Source: Gordonia sp. SL306 (GTDB taxonomy: Bacteria; Actinomycetota; Actinomycetes; Mycobacteriales; Mycobacteriaceae). Taken from it: a DNA stretch of 64,000 bases. Positions 19,031-29,255 of this stretch are shown here, piece after piece; position 1 is the first letter of the stretch; each line of letters starts with the position of its first letter. Location: assembly GCF_026625785.1 (NCBI RefSeq), contig NZ_CP113063.1, forward strand, positions 992,001 through 1,056,000. The letters run 5' to 3'. Below the pieces are notes generated by a model, which searched no databases, had not been told where the DNA came from, and worked only from the letters and a program-made list of their open reading frames with translations. Made by a program: the position numbers and the translations under genes.

Positions 19031-19446
19031 CAGAACTGCTCCTCTCTGGTCACGATCCTGGTCTTGATGGGGAGCTTGTGCTGCGCGCGACGCAGGGCCT
19101 CGCGAGCGGTCTCCTCATTGGGGTAGCTCATCTCGAACAGCACACGACCCGGCTTGACCGGGGCGACCCACCACTCGGGCGAACCCTTACCGGAACCCAT
19201 GCGGGTCTCGGCGGGCTTCTTGGTCAGCGGGCGGTCCGGGAAGATGTTGATCCACACCTTGCCGCCACGCTTGATGTGCCGGTTGATGGCAATACGTGCC
19301 GATTCGATCTGACGGTTGGTGATGTACGCACCTTCCAGAGCCTGGATGCCGTAGTCACCGAACGTCACCTTGGTGCCGCCCTTGGCCTGGCCCTTGAGGC
19401 TGGGATGGTGCTGCTTGCGGTGCTTGACCCGACGAGGGATCAACAT
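19030..19446 (-). CDS. rplP: 50S ribosomal protein L16
   Basis: 138 residues, the standard length. L16 helps form the A-site tRNA binding region of the 50S subunit. It starts [15 protein letters not shown] and carries [21 protein letters not shown] and [11 protein letters not shown]. It follows rpsC by two bases and overlaps rpmC by one, so expression is coupled to its neighbours. Confidence 0.99.
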   Translation of the reverse strand: MLIPRRVKHRKQHHPSLKGQAKGGTKVTFGDYGIQALEGAYITNRQIESARIAINRHIKRGGKVWINIFPDRPLTKKPAETRMGSGKGSPEWWVAPVKPGRVLFEMSYPNEETAREALRRAQHKLPIKTRIVTREEQF

Positions 19447-19448
19447 GA

Positions 19449-20676
<1,228 letters not shown>

Positions 20677-20677
<1 letters not shown>

Positions 20678-20958
20678 TACCGGCGCTTCGCTTTCCGGTC
20701 ATCCTTGATGTGACCCTTGAAGGTGCGGGTAGGGGCGAACTCGCCCAGCTTGTGCCCGACCATGTTGTCCGAGACGAACACCGGGACGTGCTTGCGACCG
20801 TCGTGAACGGCGAAGGTATGACCGATGAAGTCGGGGATGATGGTCGAACGGCGCGACCAGGTCTTGATGACCTGCTTGGTGCCCTTCTCGTTCTGCGTGT
20901 CCACCTTGGCAAGCAGGTGGTCGTCGACGAACGGGCCCTTCTTGAGGCTGCGTGGCAT
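20677..20958 (-). CDS. rpsS: 30S ribosomal protein S19
   Basis: 93 residues. S19 sits in the 30S head next to S13 and the A-site finger. It reads [16 protein letters not shown] with [20 protein letters not shown] and [16 protein letters not shown], close to textbook S19. It lies 20 bases behind rplB, and its TAA shares a base with the rplV ATG. Confidence 0.99.
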
Positions 20959-20978
20959 TCTCTAACTCCCTCCTGTGC

Positions 20979-21815
20979 TTATCGCTTGTTCTTGCCGGTG
21001 CGACGACGCCGGACGATCAACTGGTCGCTGGCCTTGTTCTTGCGGGTCCGGCCTTCCGGCTGGCCCCACGGGCTGACCGGGTGGCGACCACCCGAGGTCT
21101 TGCCCTCGCCGCCACCGTGCGGGTGGTCGACCGGGTTCATCACGACACCGCGGACGGTCGGGCGCTTGCCCTTCCAGCGCATACGGCCGGCCTTGCCCCA
21201 GTTGATGTTCGACTGCTCGGCGTTGCCGACCTCGCCGACGGTGGCGCGGCAGCGCACGTCGACGCGACGGATCTCGCCGGACGGCATACGCAGGGTGGCG
21301 TAACTACCCTCCTTGCCGAGCAACTGGATCGAGGCGCCCGCACTGCGGGCCATCTTCGCCCCGCCGCCCGGACGCAGCTCCACGGCGTGCACCTGGGTAC
21401 CGGTCGGGATGTTGCGCAGCGGCAGGTTGTTACCGGGCTTGATGTCGGCGGTCGCACCGGTCTCCACCACGTCGCCCTGCTTCAGGCCCTTGGGCGCGAT
21501 GATGTAACGCTTCTCGCCGTCGACGAAGTGCAGCAACGCGATCCGCGCAGTGCGGTTCGGGTCGTACTCGATGTGAGCGACCTTGGCGTTGACACCGTCC
21601 TTGTCGTTGCGACGGAAGTCGATGAGGCGGTACGCACGCTTGTGACCGCCACCCTTGTGACGGGTGGTGATGCGGCCGTGCGCGTTACGGCCACCACGGC
21701 CGTGCAGCGGGCGGACGAGCGACTTCTCGGGATGGTCACGAGTGACCTCCGCGAAATCCGCGCCGGACGAACCGCGACGACCGGGGGTCGTCGGCTTGTA
21801 CTTACGAATAGCCAT
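20979..21815 (-). CDS. rplB: 50S ribosomal protein L2
   Basis: 278 residues. L2 binds near the peptidyl-transferase centre and supports subunit joining. Family signals: [15 protein letters not shown], the [17 protein letters not shown] region, and the active-site loop [13 protein letters not shown] with its conserved histidine near residue 230. A Lys/Arg-rich C-terminus follows. It has a short upstream gap of 32 bases from rplW. Confidence 0.99.
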   Translation of the reverse strand: MAIRKYKPTTPGRRGSSGADFAEVTRDHPEKSLVRPLHGRGGRNAHGRITTRHKGGGHKRAYRLIDFRRNDKDGVNAKVAHIEYDPNRTARIALLHFVDGEKRYIIAPKGLKQGDVVETGATADIKPGNNLPLRNIPTGTQVHAVELRPGGGAKMARSAGASIQLLGKEGSYATLRMPSGEIRRVDVRCRATVGEVGNAEQSNINWGKAGRMRWKGKRPTVRGVVMNPVDHPHGGGEGKTSGGRHPVSPWGQPEGRTRKNKASDQLIVRRRRTGKNKR

Positions 21816-21847
21816 GAGTCTGTAGTCCCTCTACTCTCGAGTCCCGG

Positions 21848-22153
21848 TCAGCCGACCGGGCCTCCAAAGATCTCGATGGGCTTGCTGTCAGCGGACAGCG
21901 TCACGATCGCGCGCTTGGTGGACTTGCGCTGGCCGTAGCCGAAGCGTGTGCGCTTGCGCTTGCCCTGCCGGTTGGCGGTGTTGACGCTGGTGACCGTGAC
22001 GTCGAAGATCTGCTCGACCGCAATCTTGATCTGGGTCTTGTTCGAGTCCGGGTGCACGATGAACGTGTACACGTTGTCCTCGATCAGTCCGTAGGACTTC
22101 TCCGAGATCACCGGCGCCAGGATGATGTCACGCGGGTTGGCCTGCGTAGCCAT
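21848..22153 (-). CDS. rplW: 50S ribosomal protein L23
   Basis: 101 residues. L23 forms part of the exit-tunnel rim where trigger factor docks. It shows [19 protein letters not shown], the [14 protein letters not shown] segment and [15 protein letters not shown] chose the ATG giving MATQANPRD because GGAGG lies seven bases upstream and mycobacterial L23 starts the same way. A GTG two codons earlier (22159) would overlap the rplD stop but leaves only one base to the ribosome binding site. Confidence 0.97.
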   Translation of the reverse strand: MATQANPRDIILAPVISEKSYGLIEDNVYTFIVHPDSNKTQIKIAVEQIFDVTVTSVNTANRQGKRKRTRFGYGQRKSTKRAIVTLSADSKPIEIFGGPVG

Positions 22154-22155
22154 AC

Positions 22156-22818
22156 TCACGCCTCCTTCTTCTCAGTGTTCTGCTCGATGAACGCGTTGAG
22201 CGTCTCGACGCTGAACACCACCTCGTCCGAGTCCAGGACGTCGTAGGTGTTGAGCTGATCCGGTGCGATCGGCAGAACGTTCTGCAGGTTCGCCACGCTC
22301 TTCCATGCGGCGTCGTCCTCACGGCCGAGCACCACCAGGAACTTGCGGCGATCGCTCAGCGCCTCGAGGAACTGGCGAGCCGACTTGGTCGACGGGTTCT
22401 GCCCGGCAACCAGTTCGGTGATCACGTGGATGCGCTCGTTGCGGGCCCGGTCGGACAGGGCACCGCGCAGGGCGGCGGCCTTCATCTTCTTCGGGGTCCG
22501 CTGGCTGTAGTCACGCGGCTGCGGACCGTGAACGGTGCCACCGCCGGCGAACTGCGGCGCGCGGGTCGAACCCTGGCGGGCGCGACCGGTGCCCTTCTGG
22601 CGGTACGGCTTGGCCCCACCACCACTCACCTCGCCACGAGTCTTGGTGGCGTGCGTGCCCTGGCGGGCTGCGGCCTGCTGGGCCACGACCACCTGGTGCA
22701 TCAGGGAGATGTTGGCGGTCGTGTCGAACAGCTCGGCGGGCAGATCAACGGTGCCGTTGGTCTTGCCGTCGGCCGACTTGACGTCCAGCGTCAGCTTTGT
22801 AGTCGTCTCGGTGCTCAC
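22156..22818 (-). CDS. rplD: 50S ribosomal protein L4
   Basis: 220 residues. L4 sends a loop into the peptide exit tunnel; in E. coli it also represses its operon, but nothing here shows that in this organism. Diagnostic are the tunnel loop [30 protein letters not shown] and [19 protein letters not shown]. The start is GTG, overlapping the rplC stop by four bases. Confidence 0.99.
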   Translation of the reverse strand: MSTETTTKLTLDVKSADGKTNGTVDLPAELFDTTANISLMHQVVVAQQAAARQGTHATKTRGEVSGGGAKPYRQKGTGRARQGSTRAPQFAGGGTVHGPQPRDYSQRTPKKMKAAALRGALSDRARNERIHVITELVAGQNPSTKSARQFLEALSDRRKFLVVLGREDDAAWKSVANLQNVLPIAPDQLNTYDVLDSDEVVFSVETLNAFIEQNTEKKEA

Positions 22819-23489
22819 TTGGCACCACCCTTCACTGCGTCGCGGATCACCACGATGCCGCCCTTGCGGCCGGGGATCGCGCCCTTGATCAACAGCAGAC
22901 CGGCGTCGGCGTCGACCTTGTGCACGGTCAGGTTCTGCGTGGTCACGGTGTCGTTACCCATGCGTCCGGCCATCCGCATGCCCTTGAACACGCGACCCGG
23001 GGTGGCGCAGCCACCGATCGAGCCGGGTGCGCGGTGCACGCGGTGCGCGCCGTGGCTGGCGCCCAGACCGGAGAAGCCGTGACGCTTCATCGGACCGGCG
23101 AAGCCCTTGCCCTTGGAGGTGCCGGTCACGTCGACCTTGGTGCCGTTCTCGAAGATCTCGGCGGTCAGCTCCTGGCCGATCTCGAGCTCCGAGACATCCG
23201 CGATGCGGATCTCGGCGAGGTGGCGACGCGGGGTCACTCCGGCCTTGGCGTACTGCCCGGCGACCGGCTTGGTCACCTTGCGCGGGTCGATGGCGCCGTA
23301 GGCCAGCTGGACGGCGGTGTAGCCGTCGCGGTCCGCGGTACGGAGCTGGGTGATGACGTTCGGTCCGGCCTGGATCACCGTCACCGGGACGACGCGGTTG
23401 TTCTCGTCGAACACCTGGGTCATGCCGAGCTTGGTGCCCAGGATTCCCCGTGTGGCACTTTGATTGCTGGTTGCACTCTGTGTGGTCAT
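22815..23489 (-). CDS. rplC: 50S ribosomal protein L3
   Basis: 224 residues. L3 is an early assembly protein reaching toward the peptidyl-transferase centre. It reads [15 protein letters not shown], then [17 protein letters not shown] and [21 protein letters not shown] ~14-residue Ser/Thr/Gln-rich N-terminus precedes the core, longer than the MARKG start of mycobacteria. It follows rpsJ by 16 bases. Confidence 0.99.
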   Translation of the reverse strand: MTTQSATSNQSATRGILGTKLGMTQVFDENNRVVPVTVIQAGPNVITQLRTADRDGYTAVQLAYGAIDPRKVTKPVAGQYAKAGVTPRRHLAEIRIADVSELEIGQELTAEIFENGTKVDVTGTSKGKGFAGPMKRHGFSGLGASHGAHRVHRAPGSIGGCATPGRVFKGMRMAGRMGNDTVTTQNLTVHKVDADAGLLLIKGAIPGRKGGIVVIRDAVKGGAK

Positions 23490-23505
23490 ATCTCTCGCCC
23501 CCCGC

Positions 23506-23811
23506 CTACTGGATGTTGACGTCGACGCTGGCCGGCAGGTCGATGCGCATCAGCGCATCCACCGTCTTCGGCGTCGGGTCGAGGATGTCGATGAGTCGCT
23601 TGTGGGTGCGCATCTCGAAATGTTCGCGGCTGTCCTTGTACTTGTGCGGCGAACGGATGACGCAATACACGTTCTTCTCGGTGGGCAACGGCACCGGGCC
23701 GACCACGCGTGCCCCGGTACGGGTCACGGTTTCCACGATCTTGCGCGCCGAAGCGTCGATCGCCTCGTGGTCGTAGGCCTTGAGCCTGATGCGGATCTTC
23801 TGTCCCGCCAC
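23506..23811 (-). CDS. rpsJ: 30S ribosomal protein S10
   Basis: 101 residues, the standard length. S10 is in the 30S head and, as NusE, works in antitermination. The sequence is [19 protein letters not shown], then [19 protein letters not shown] and [13 protein letters not shown]. The GTG giving [10 protein letters not shown] is chosen by homology. The frame stays open upstream to 23889, but those extra residues do not resemble S10. It is the first gene of the S10 operon. Confidence 0.98.
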   Translation of the reverse strand: MAGQKIRIRLKAYDHEAIDASARKIVETVTRTGARVVGPVPLPTEKNVYCVIRSPHKYKDSREHFEMRTHKRLIDILDPTPKTVDALMRIDLPASVDVNIQ

Positions 23812-24178
23812 GCTGTGTCCTCTTCCGTCAGTTGTTCTCGACAGACAAACACCGCGTGGCCTGGTCCGACACTGGAGGTCGGTGGACACATGACCGCCCG
23901 CGTGAGATTCGGGGATCGACGCTGTTCATCTATCGTTGTACGTAGGCTCGTCACTTGGTACGAGCCGGTTGTGCTCCGGCACCCGCGGTCGGGCGTGTCG
24001 TGTCCGTACCGCTGATTCAGGGCACGCGTTACACACCCGGTCCCGGAATCCGGGGCCTGGGAGTCATTCACCTGAAGGAGGCCGCACTGAAACCTGCGTC
24101 CGCCGCTCAAGGCAACCCGACAAGTATGCACCAGGTCGGGGCCGTAAGCCAAATCCGGGCGGGAGGGAGCATGGGCCG
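23812..24178. promoter_or_regulatory. S10 operon leader and divergent promoter region
   Basis: About 370 bases between rpsJ and the divergent DUF4442 gene, with no supported gene, tRNA or known riboswitch. A hairpin GGCTCGT...ACGAGCC lies at 23945-23966 with an 8-base loop. On the minus strand the AT-richer stretch around 23925-23945 (TACAAC, GATAGA) is the most promoter-like, which would leave a leader of roughly 110 bases. A purine-rich GGAGGGAG lies at the right end, near 24161-24170. Confidence 0.35.
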
Positions 24179-24194
24179 ATGAGCGTTGACGTCA

Positions 24195-24212
24195 TCTTAC
24201 CCATGAGTAAGA
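24195..24212. promoter_or_regulatory. 18-base palindrome, candidate TetR-type operator
   Basis: TCTTACCCA-TGAGTAAGA pairs in 8 of 9 positions. It lies just before the preferred GTG start of the DUF4442 gene and inside the alternative longer reading frame, so an operator role would favour the shorter protein. The cognate regulator is not identifiable in the window. Confidence 0.4.
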
Positions 24213-24220
24213 TCTGCTCC

Positions 24221-24706
24221 GTGAGTGACTCCGGCTCCTCGAGCCCCACCTATGCCCTGCGCCGCAAACTTCCCGACAACGCGATCGGGCACGCTCTGTT
24301 CTCGCTCGGCATGGTCGCCCGGGTGCCCTACTTCGGGACGGTACTGCCGATCGTCAGCGAGATGCGGCCCGGGTTCTGCCGGGTCACGGCACCCAATTGG
24401 TTCGGCGTCCACAACCACATCGGAACCTTCCACGCGATCGCGGCATGCAACCTCGCCGAGGCCGCGATGGGCATGCTCATGGAGGCGACCACGCCGACGA
24501 GCCATCGCTGGATTCCGAAGGCGATGAACACGCAGTACCTCGCGAAGGCGACGACGCGACTCACCGCGGAGGCCCGGCTCGACGACACCGTGAGCTTCGA
24601 CGAGATCGTCGAGGGCACCGATGTCGTCGTCGGTGTCCGCGTTCTCGACAAGCACGGCACCGAGGTCGTGCACTGCGACATCACCACCTGGGTGACCCCG
24701 GCCTGA
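24221..24706 (+). CDS. DUF4442 hot-dog fold protein, possible acyl-CoA thioesterase
   Basis: About 161 residues. The DUF4442 family is a hot-dog fold group related to PaaI/YiiD thioesterases. The helix-strand pattern RPGFCRVTAPNWFGVHNHIGTFHAIAACNLAEAAMG is the family hallmark, with HNHIGTFHA the likely active-site region. No catalytic assignment is possible by eye. The GTG at 24221 is preferred because the palindrome lies just upstream and the family core starts at once (PTYALRRKL). The ATG at 24179, behind a GGAGGGAG, would add 14 residues. It is divergent from rpsJ and stands alone. Confidence 0.85.
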   Translation: MSDSGSSSPTYALRRKLPDNAIGHALFSLGMVARVPYFGTVLPIVSEMRPGFCRVTAPNWFGVHNHIGTFHAIAACNLAEAAMGMLMEATTPTSHRWIPKAMNTQYLAKATTRLTAEARLDDTVSFDEIVEGTDVVVGVRVLDKHGTEVVHCDITTWVTPA

Positions 24707-24767
24707 CGCGCTCGCCCGGTCCGCAACTCACCCTGCCGTGGGCGTCGGTTGCTCCTACCCTTAGACG

Positions 24768-27452
24768 ATGACGCCCGCAAACGCCTGCGCCGGGCCGGCC
24801 GACCCCGTGGGCGCGGTCCGCAAGGTCGGGGTCGAGGAGGAGTTCCACCTCGTCGACCTGCGCACGTCACGGCTGACCACCCGGGCTCCTGAACTGCTCG
24901 ACGTGCTGCCGCCCGGCAGCCCCTATGTCGAGGAACTGCAGCGCTGCGTCATCGAGGCCAACAGCGATGTGCATCGACACCTCGACGACCTGCGCGTCGA
25001 TCTGCAGGCCAACCGGTCGGTCCTCGTCGACGCCGCCGCGGGCCTGGGGATCGGCGTGGTCGCGGCGGGTTCCGTACCCCTCTCGGTGCCGACCGAGATG
25101 CTGGTCACCGAGACGCCCCGCTACCGGCGGATGCTCGCCGACTATCAACTCCTGGCCCGCGAGCAGTTGATCTGCGGCACTCAGGTACACGTCGACGTCA
25201 CCGACCGCGACGAGGCCGTCGCCATCGCATCGCGCATCAGTCCGTACATACCGTCGCTGCTCGCACTGTCGGCGAGCTCACCGTTCTGGGCCGACGGCAC
25301 CGACACCGGTTACGCGAGCGCCCGCACGCTCGTGTGGCAGCGCTGGCCGACCACCGGACCGTTTCCCGACGTGTACTCGGCGGCCGAGTACGACGACGAG
25401 ATCGAGCGGCTCATCAACAGCGGCGTGATCACCGATCCGGGCATGGTCTATTTCGATGTCCGCCCGTCCGCGCGGGTCAACACCCTCGAACTCCGGGTCT
25501 GCGACAGCTGTCCGTCCGTGGACACCATCACCCTCATCGCCGGTCTGTTCCGCGCACTCGTGATCCGCGAGGCCCGCCGCCTCGACTCCCCGTCCCCACC
25601 GACGTCACCCGCGCTGTATCGGGCCGCGATCTGGCAGGCCGCCCGTGCCGGGCTCGAAGGCGACCTGATCGACGTCGACCACTCCGCACCCCGGCCCGCC
25701 GCAGACGTGATCACCGACCTCACCGCGTCGTTGCGGAACGAACTCGAGGACTGCGGCGACTGGCCTGCGGTCGATGAGCTCACCCGTCAGGCCCTGACCT
25801 TCGGGAGCTCCTCGGCACGACAGCGACGAACCCTGCGGCGCCGCGGTCGGTTCACCGCCGTCGTCGACAATCTGATCGCCGAGACGGCCGGGACCCTGAC
25901 CGAGGGACCGCTGCCCGACGACCCCGAAGGCCGACTGCTGCACGGGTACCGCCGTCCCGAGCAGCCCGCCGACATCCCGACGGTGGACTCGCCGGACCGC
26001 GAGTCCTACGACGAGGCGGTCGCGTCCGCAGGCACGTCGCGTCCCGGCTACGCGGAGATCCTCGCGTCGGCCGCCTCGCTCGGCCCGAACACGCTGCGCA
26101 AGAGGCAATATCAGATCGAACGGGAACAGAGCATCGACGGTGTCACGTTCCGGGTGACCGGGCAATCGCGTGCCCAGCTCTTCCCGCTCGACGTGATGCC
26201 CCGCTACATCGGCGCCGACGACTGGCAGCGGGTCTCCCGAGGCCTACAGCAGCGGGCGCTGGCACTGAACGCCTTCCTCACCGACGTGTACGGCGACCAG
26301 GAATGCATGCACGACGGCATCCTTCCGCCCGAAGCGCTCGACCGCGCGCCCGGATACCGCCAGACCGGCCGCGTGCCGGCATGGCAACGGGTGCGCACCC
26401 ACATCTGCGGTACCGATCTGGTCTCGCCCGAACCGGGACATTTCGTGGTCCTCGAGGACAATCTGCGCGTGCCGTCGGGAATCGCGTACGCGATGTCCAA
26501 CCGCACGTTGATGACCCAGTTCATGTCCGAGATACCCATGCCGGCGGCGACCATGTCGGTCGCCGACGTCCCGCGCATGATCGGCGAGACCATCGCTGCG
26601 GCGGCGCCACCGGATGCCCACGCCGACGGCATCGACATCATGATCAGTTCGGGCTGGCAGGATTCGGCCTGGTTCGAGCACACCATCCTGGCGGCCGGCG
26701 CCGGACTGAGACTCTCGACACCGGAGCACCTCTCGGTCGACGTCACCGACGGCCCCGATGCCGGCCGCGTGTTCTTCCATCACGGCACCTCCCGTGTCCC
26801 TGTCAACACGGCGTATGTCCGTATGGACGAGGACATGTTGCTGTCCTCCAACGGTTTTCAGGATCAGCCGCTGCGCGACGGTATCCTCGACGGGCTGGGC
26901 CGCGGGCGATTCGCCCTCGCCAACGCGCTGGGCAACGGCGTCGGCGACGACAAAGCGATCTACTATTACGTCCCCGCGATGATCCGTTACTACCTCGGCG
27001 AGGAACCGCTCCTCGATCAGGTACCCACGTGGCTCTGCGCGGAACGCCATCAGCGCGATCACGTATTGGACAACCTGGAACATCTGGTCGTCAAACCCAT
27101 TGACGGCCTGGGCGGTTCGGGAATCACGATCGGTCCCGAGTGCACCGAGGAGGAGCTGTCACGTCGCCGGGTCGATCTGCTGACCCAGCCGGAACGCTTC
27201 ATCGCCCAGGAGGTGGTGGCCCTGTCCACCCACCCCACCTTCGACGGCAACGGCTTCTACGCCCACCATGTCGATCTGCGCGCCTTCGTCCACCTTCGCG
27301 GCGCGGGCGACGAGCGCGTTTCCGCCCACGTCGCCCCTGCCGCACTCACCCGGGTCGCCCCCGCAGGCAGCCTGATCGTCAACTCCTCGCGCGGCGGCGG
27401 CGGCAAGGACACCTGGATCCAGGGCGCCGATCCGGCGACCAGAGAGGGATGA
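24768..27452 (+). CDS. Carboxylate-amine ligase (GCS2/YbdK) fused to circularly permuted ATP-grasp protein
   Basis: An 894-residue fusion of two peptide-bond-forming domains. Residues about 20-370 are a GCS2-type ligase (VGVEEEFHLVD near 23, CGTQVHVDV near 137, NTLELRVCDSCPS near 240), as in YbdK gamma-glutamyl ligases. Residues about 425-885 are a circularly permuted type-2 ATP-grasp domain (RAQLFPLDVMPRYI near 464, VVLEDNLRVPSGIAYAMSNR, the NALGNGVGDDKAIYYYVP motif, KPIDGLGGSG, NSSRGGGGKDTW). Both use ATP to join a carboxylate to an amine. The next gene, three bases downstream, is a glutamine amidotransferase, so the likely product is a small peptide amide. Substrates cannot be read from the sequence. 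Confidence 0.9.
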   Translation: MTPANACAGPADPVGAVRKVGVEEEFHLVDLRTSRLTTRAPELLDVLPPGSPYVEELQRCVIEANSDVHRHLDDLRVDLQANRSVLVDAAAGLGIGVVAAGSVPLSVPTEMLVTETPRYRRMLADYQLLAREQLICGTQVHVDVTDRDEAVAIASRISPYIPSLLALSASSPFWADGTDTGYASARTLVWQRWPTTGPFPDVYSAAEYDDEIERLINSGVITDPGMVYFDVRPSARVNTLELRVCDSCPSVDTITLIAGLFRALVIREARRLDSPSPPTSPALYRAAIWQAARAGLEGDLIDVDHSAPRPAADVITDLTASLRNELEDCGDWPAVDELTRQALTFGSSSARQRRTLRRRGRFTAVVDNLIAETAGTLTEGPLPDDPEGRLLHGYRRPEQPADIPTVDSPDRESYDEAVASAGTSRPGYAEILASAASLGPNTLRKRQYQIEREQSIDGVTFRVTGQSRAQLFPLDVMPRYIGADDWQRVSRGLQQRALALNAFLTDVYGDQECMHDGILPPEALDRAPGYRQTGRVPAWQRVRTHICGTDLVSPEPGHFVVLEDNLRVPSGIAYAMSNRTLMTQFMSEIPMPAATMSVADVPRMIGETIAAAAPPDAHADGIDIMISSGWQDSAWFEHTILAAGAGLRLSTPEHLSVDVTDGPDAGRVFFHHGTSRVPVNTAYVRMDEDMLLSSNGFQDQPLRDGILDGLGRGRFALANALGNGVGDDKAIYYYVPAMIRYYLGEEPLLDQVPTWLCAERHQRDHVLDNLEHLVVKPIDGLGGSGITIGPECTEEELSRRRVDLLTQPERFIAQEVVALSTHPTFDGNGFYAHHVDLRAFVHLRGAGDERVSAHVAPAALTRVAPAGSLIVNSSRGGGGKDTWIQGADPATREG

Positions 27453-27455
27453 CCG

Positions 27456-29255
27456 ATGTGTGGTGTATGCGGTGAGATCCGTTTCGACGCGACAACTCCC
27501 GACATCGGCGCCGTGGGGGTGATGACCGGATCGATGTCCCGGCGCGGACCGGACGGATCCGGTGTCTTCGCCACAGGTTCAGTGGCGCTGGGCCATCGGC
27601 GTCTCAAGATCATCGACCTCTCCGAACGTGGCGCGCAGCCGATGGTCGACCCGGAGCTCGGCCTGGCGCTGGTGTTCAACGGCTGCATCTACAACCATCG
27701 CGAGCTGCGGGAAGAGCTCGAGGCCAAGGGTTACCGCTTCTTCTCCCACGCCGACAGCGAGGTCATCCTCAAGGCCTTCCATGCCTGGGGAGCCGACTGC
27801 GTCGACCACCTCATCGGGATGTTCGCCTTCGCGGTGGTCGACACCGACACCGGCAGTCTCACGCTGGCCCGCGACCGCCTGGGGATCAAACCGCTCTATC
27901 TCGCCGAAACCCCCGGGCGGCTTCGGTTCGCGTCGTCGCTACAGGCTCTGCTCCGGGCCGGCGATGTGGACACCTCCATCGACCGGGTGGCCCTGCACCA
28001 TTACTTCAGTTTCCATTCCGTCGTCCCCGCACCCCACACCATCTACAACGGCATCCGGAAACTGCCGCCCGCGACGGTCCGGACCATCACACCGGACGGC
28101 CGCAGCACGGAGAAGCGCTACTGGACGCCGGCCTTCTCCCCGCACCCCGACCGTGGCGACTGGGACGAATCGCGGTGGCAGCACGAGTTGCTGGATTCGC
28201 TGCGCACCTCGGTCCGCCGCCGGATGGTCGCCGACGTCCCGGTCGGCGTGCTGCTGTCCGGAGGTATCGACTCGTCTCTCGTGGTCGCGTTGCTGGCCGA
28301 GCAGGGACAGACCGACCTCGCGACCTTCAGCATCGGATTCGACTCTGCCGGTGGAGAATCCGGAGACGAATACGCGTACTCCGATCTGATCGCCGACACC
28401 TTCGCCACCGACCATCACAAGATCCACATCGGCACCGACCGGCTGCTGCCCGCGGTACCCGGCACCATCGCCGCGATGAGCGAACCGATGGTCAGCCACG
28501 ACTGTGTGGCCTTCTATCTCCTGTCCGAAGAGGTCAGCAAATCCATCAAGGTGGTGCAATCCGGCCAGGGCGCCGACGAGATCCTCGGCGGATACGGCTG
28601 GTATCCGCCGCTGCAGCACACCCCCCGCGACGACACCACCAAGGCCTACGCGAGCGTCTTCTTCGACCGCGACCATGCAGCGATCGGCGAGCTGCTCGGC
28701 GAGGCCTACCACCTCGAGCAGGACTACGACCCGAGTTGGGAGTTCGCCCACGCCCACCAATCGGCGGCCGGCGCCCGGACCGCGGTCGACGCGGCGCTAC
28801 GTCTCGACACCACCGTCATGCTCGTGGACGATCCCGTCAAACGGGTCGACACGATGACCATGGCGTGGGGCCTGGAGGCACGGGTCCCGTTCCTCGACCA
28901 CGAGTTCGTCGAGCTCGCGGCCAGCTGCCCGCCCGATCTCAAACTCGCCCACGGAGGCAAGGGAATCCTCAAGGACGCCAGCCGTTCCCTGCTCCCGTCC
29001 GCCGTCATCGATCGCACCAAGGGGTACTTCCCCGTGCCCGGTATCCGGCATCTCGAGGGCGGCGTGCTCGATCTCGTCGCGGACACCCTCCGCTCGAGCG
29101 CGGCAACCACTCGGGGGCTGTACCGGCCGGAGGCACTCGACCGCTTGTTCGCCGACCCGAACGGTATCCGGACCACCCTGGATGCCAACGAGTTGTGGCA
29201 GGTTGCCATGCTGGAGATGTGGCTACAGAGCATGGAAGCAGTCACCGCCCCGTGA
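27456..29255 (+). CDS. Asparagine synthase family amidotransferase, NAGGN-amidotransferase-like
   Basis: 599 residues. The N-terminal glutaminase has the catalytic Cys2 (MCGVCGEIRF), SRRGPDGSG, LGHRRLKIIDLS and FNGCIYNHREL. The synthase half has the ATP pyrophosphatase loop VLLSGGIDSSLV near 265 and SGQGADEILGGYGWYP near 368. These enzymes make ammonia from glutamine and transfer it to an adenylated carboxylate. The sequence fits the subgroup that amidates N-acetylglutaminylglutamine (TIGR03104 type) better than housekeeping AsnB, and its operon position supports that; I cannot prove it here. It lies between a ligase/ATP-grasp fusion and a peptidase, with a GTGA overlap to the latter. Confidence 0.85.
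   Translation: MCGVCGEIRFDATTPDIGAVGVMTGSMSRRGPDGSGVFATGSVALGHRRLKIIDLSERGAQPMVDPELGLALVFNGCIYNHRELREELEAKGYRFFSHADSEVILKAFHAWGADCVDHLIGMFAFAVVDTDTGSLTLARDRLGIKPLYLAETPGRLRFASSLQALLRAGDVDTSIDRVALHHYFSFHSVVPAPHTIYNGIRKLPPATVRTITPDGRSTEKRYWTPAFSPHPDRGDWDESRWQHELLDSLRTSVRRRMVADVPVGVLLSGGIDSSLVVALLAEQGQTDLATFSIGFDSAGGESGDEYAYSDLIADTFATDHHKIHIGTDRLLPAVPGTIAAMSEPMVSHDCVAFYLLSEEVSKSIKVVQSGQGADEILGGYGWYPPLQHTPRDDTTKAYASVFFDRDHAAIGELLGEAYHLEQDYDPSWEFAHAHQSAAGARTAVDAALRLDTTVMLVDDPVKRVDTMTMAWGLEARVPFLDHEFVELAASCPPDLKLAHGGKGILKDASRSLLPSAVIDRTKGYFPVPGIRHLEGGVLDLVADTLRSSAATTRGLYRPEALDRLFADPNGIRTTLDANELWQVAMLEMWLQSMEAVTAP

Noticed and set aside
23812..24178. tRNA or known riboswitch before the S10 operon
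   Set aside because: No cloverleaf, T-loop or conserved riboswitch core could be found by eye; only one simple hairpin is present.
28175..29251. In-frame upstream extension of the S9 peptidase
   Set aside because: It overlaps the amidotransferase gene entirely and is Arg-rich out-of-frame translation; the GTG at 29252 gives a normal-length peptidase.
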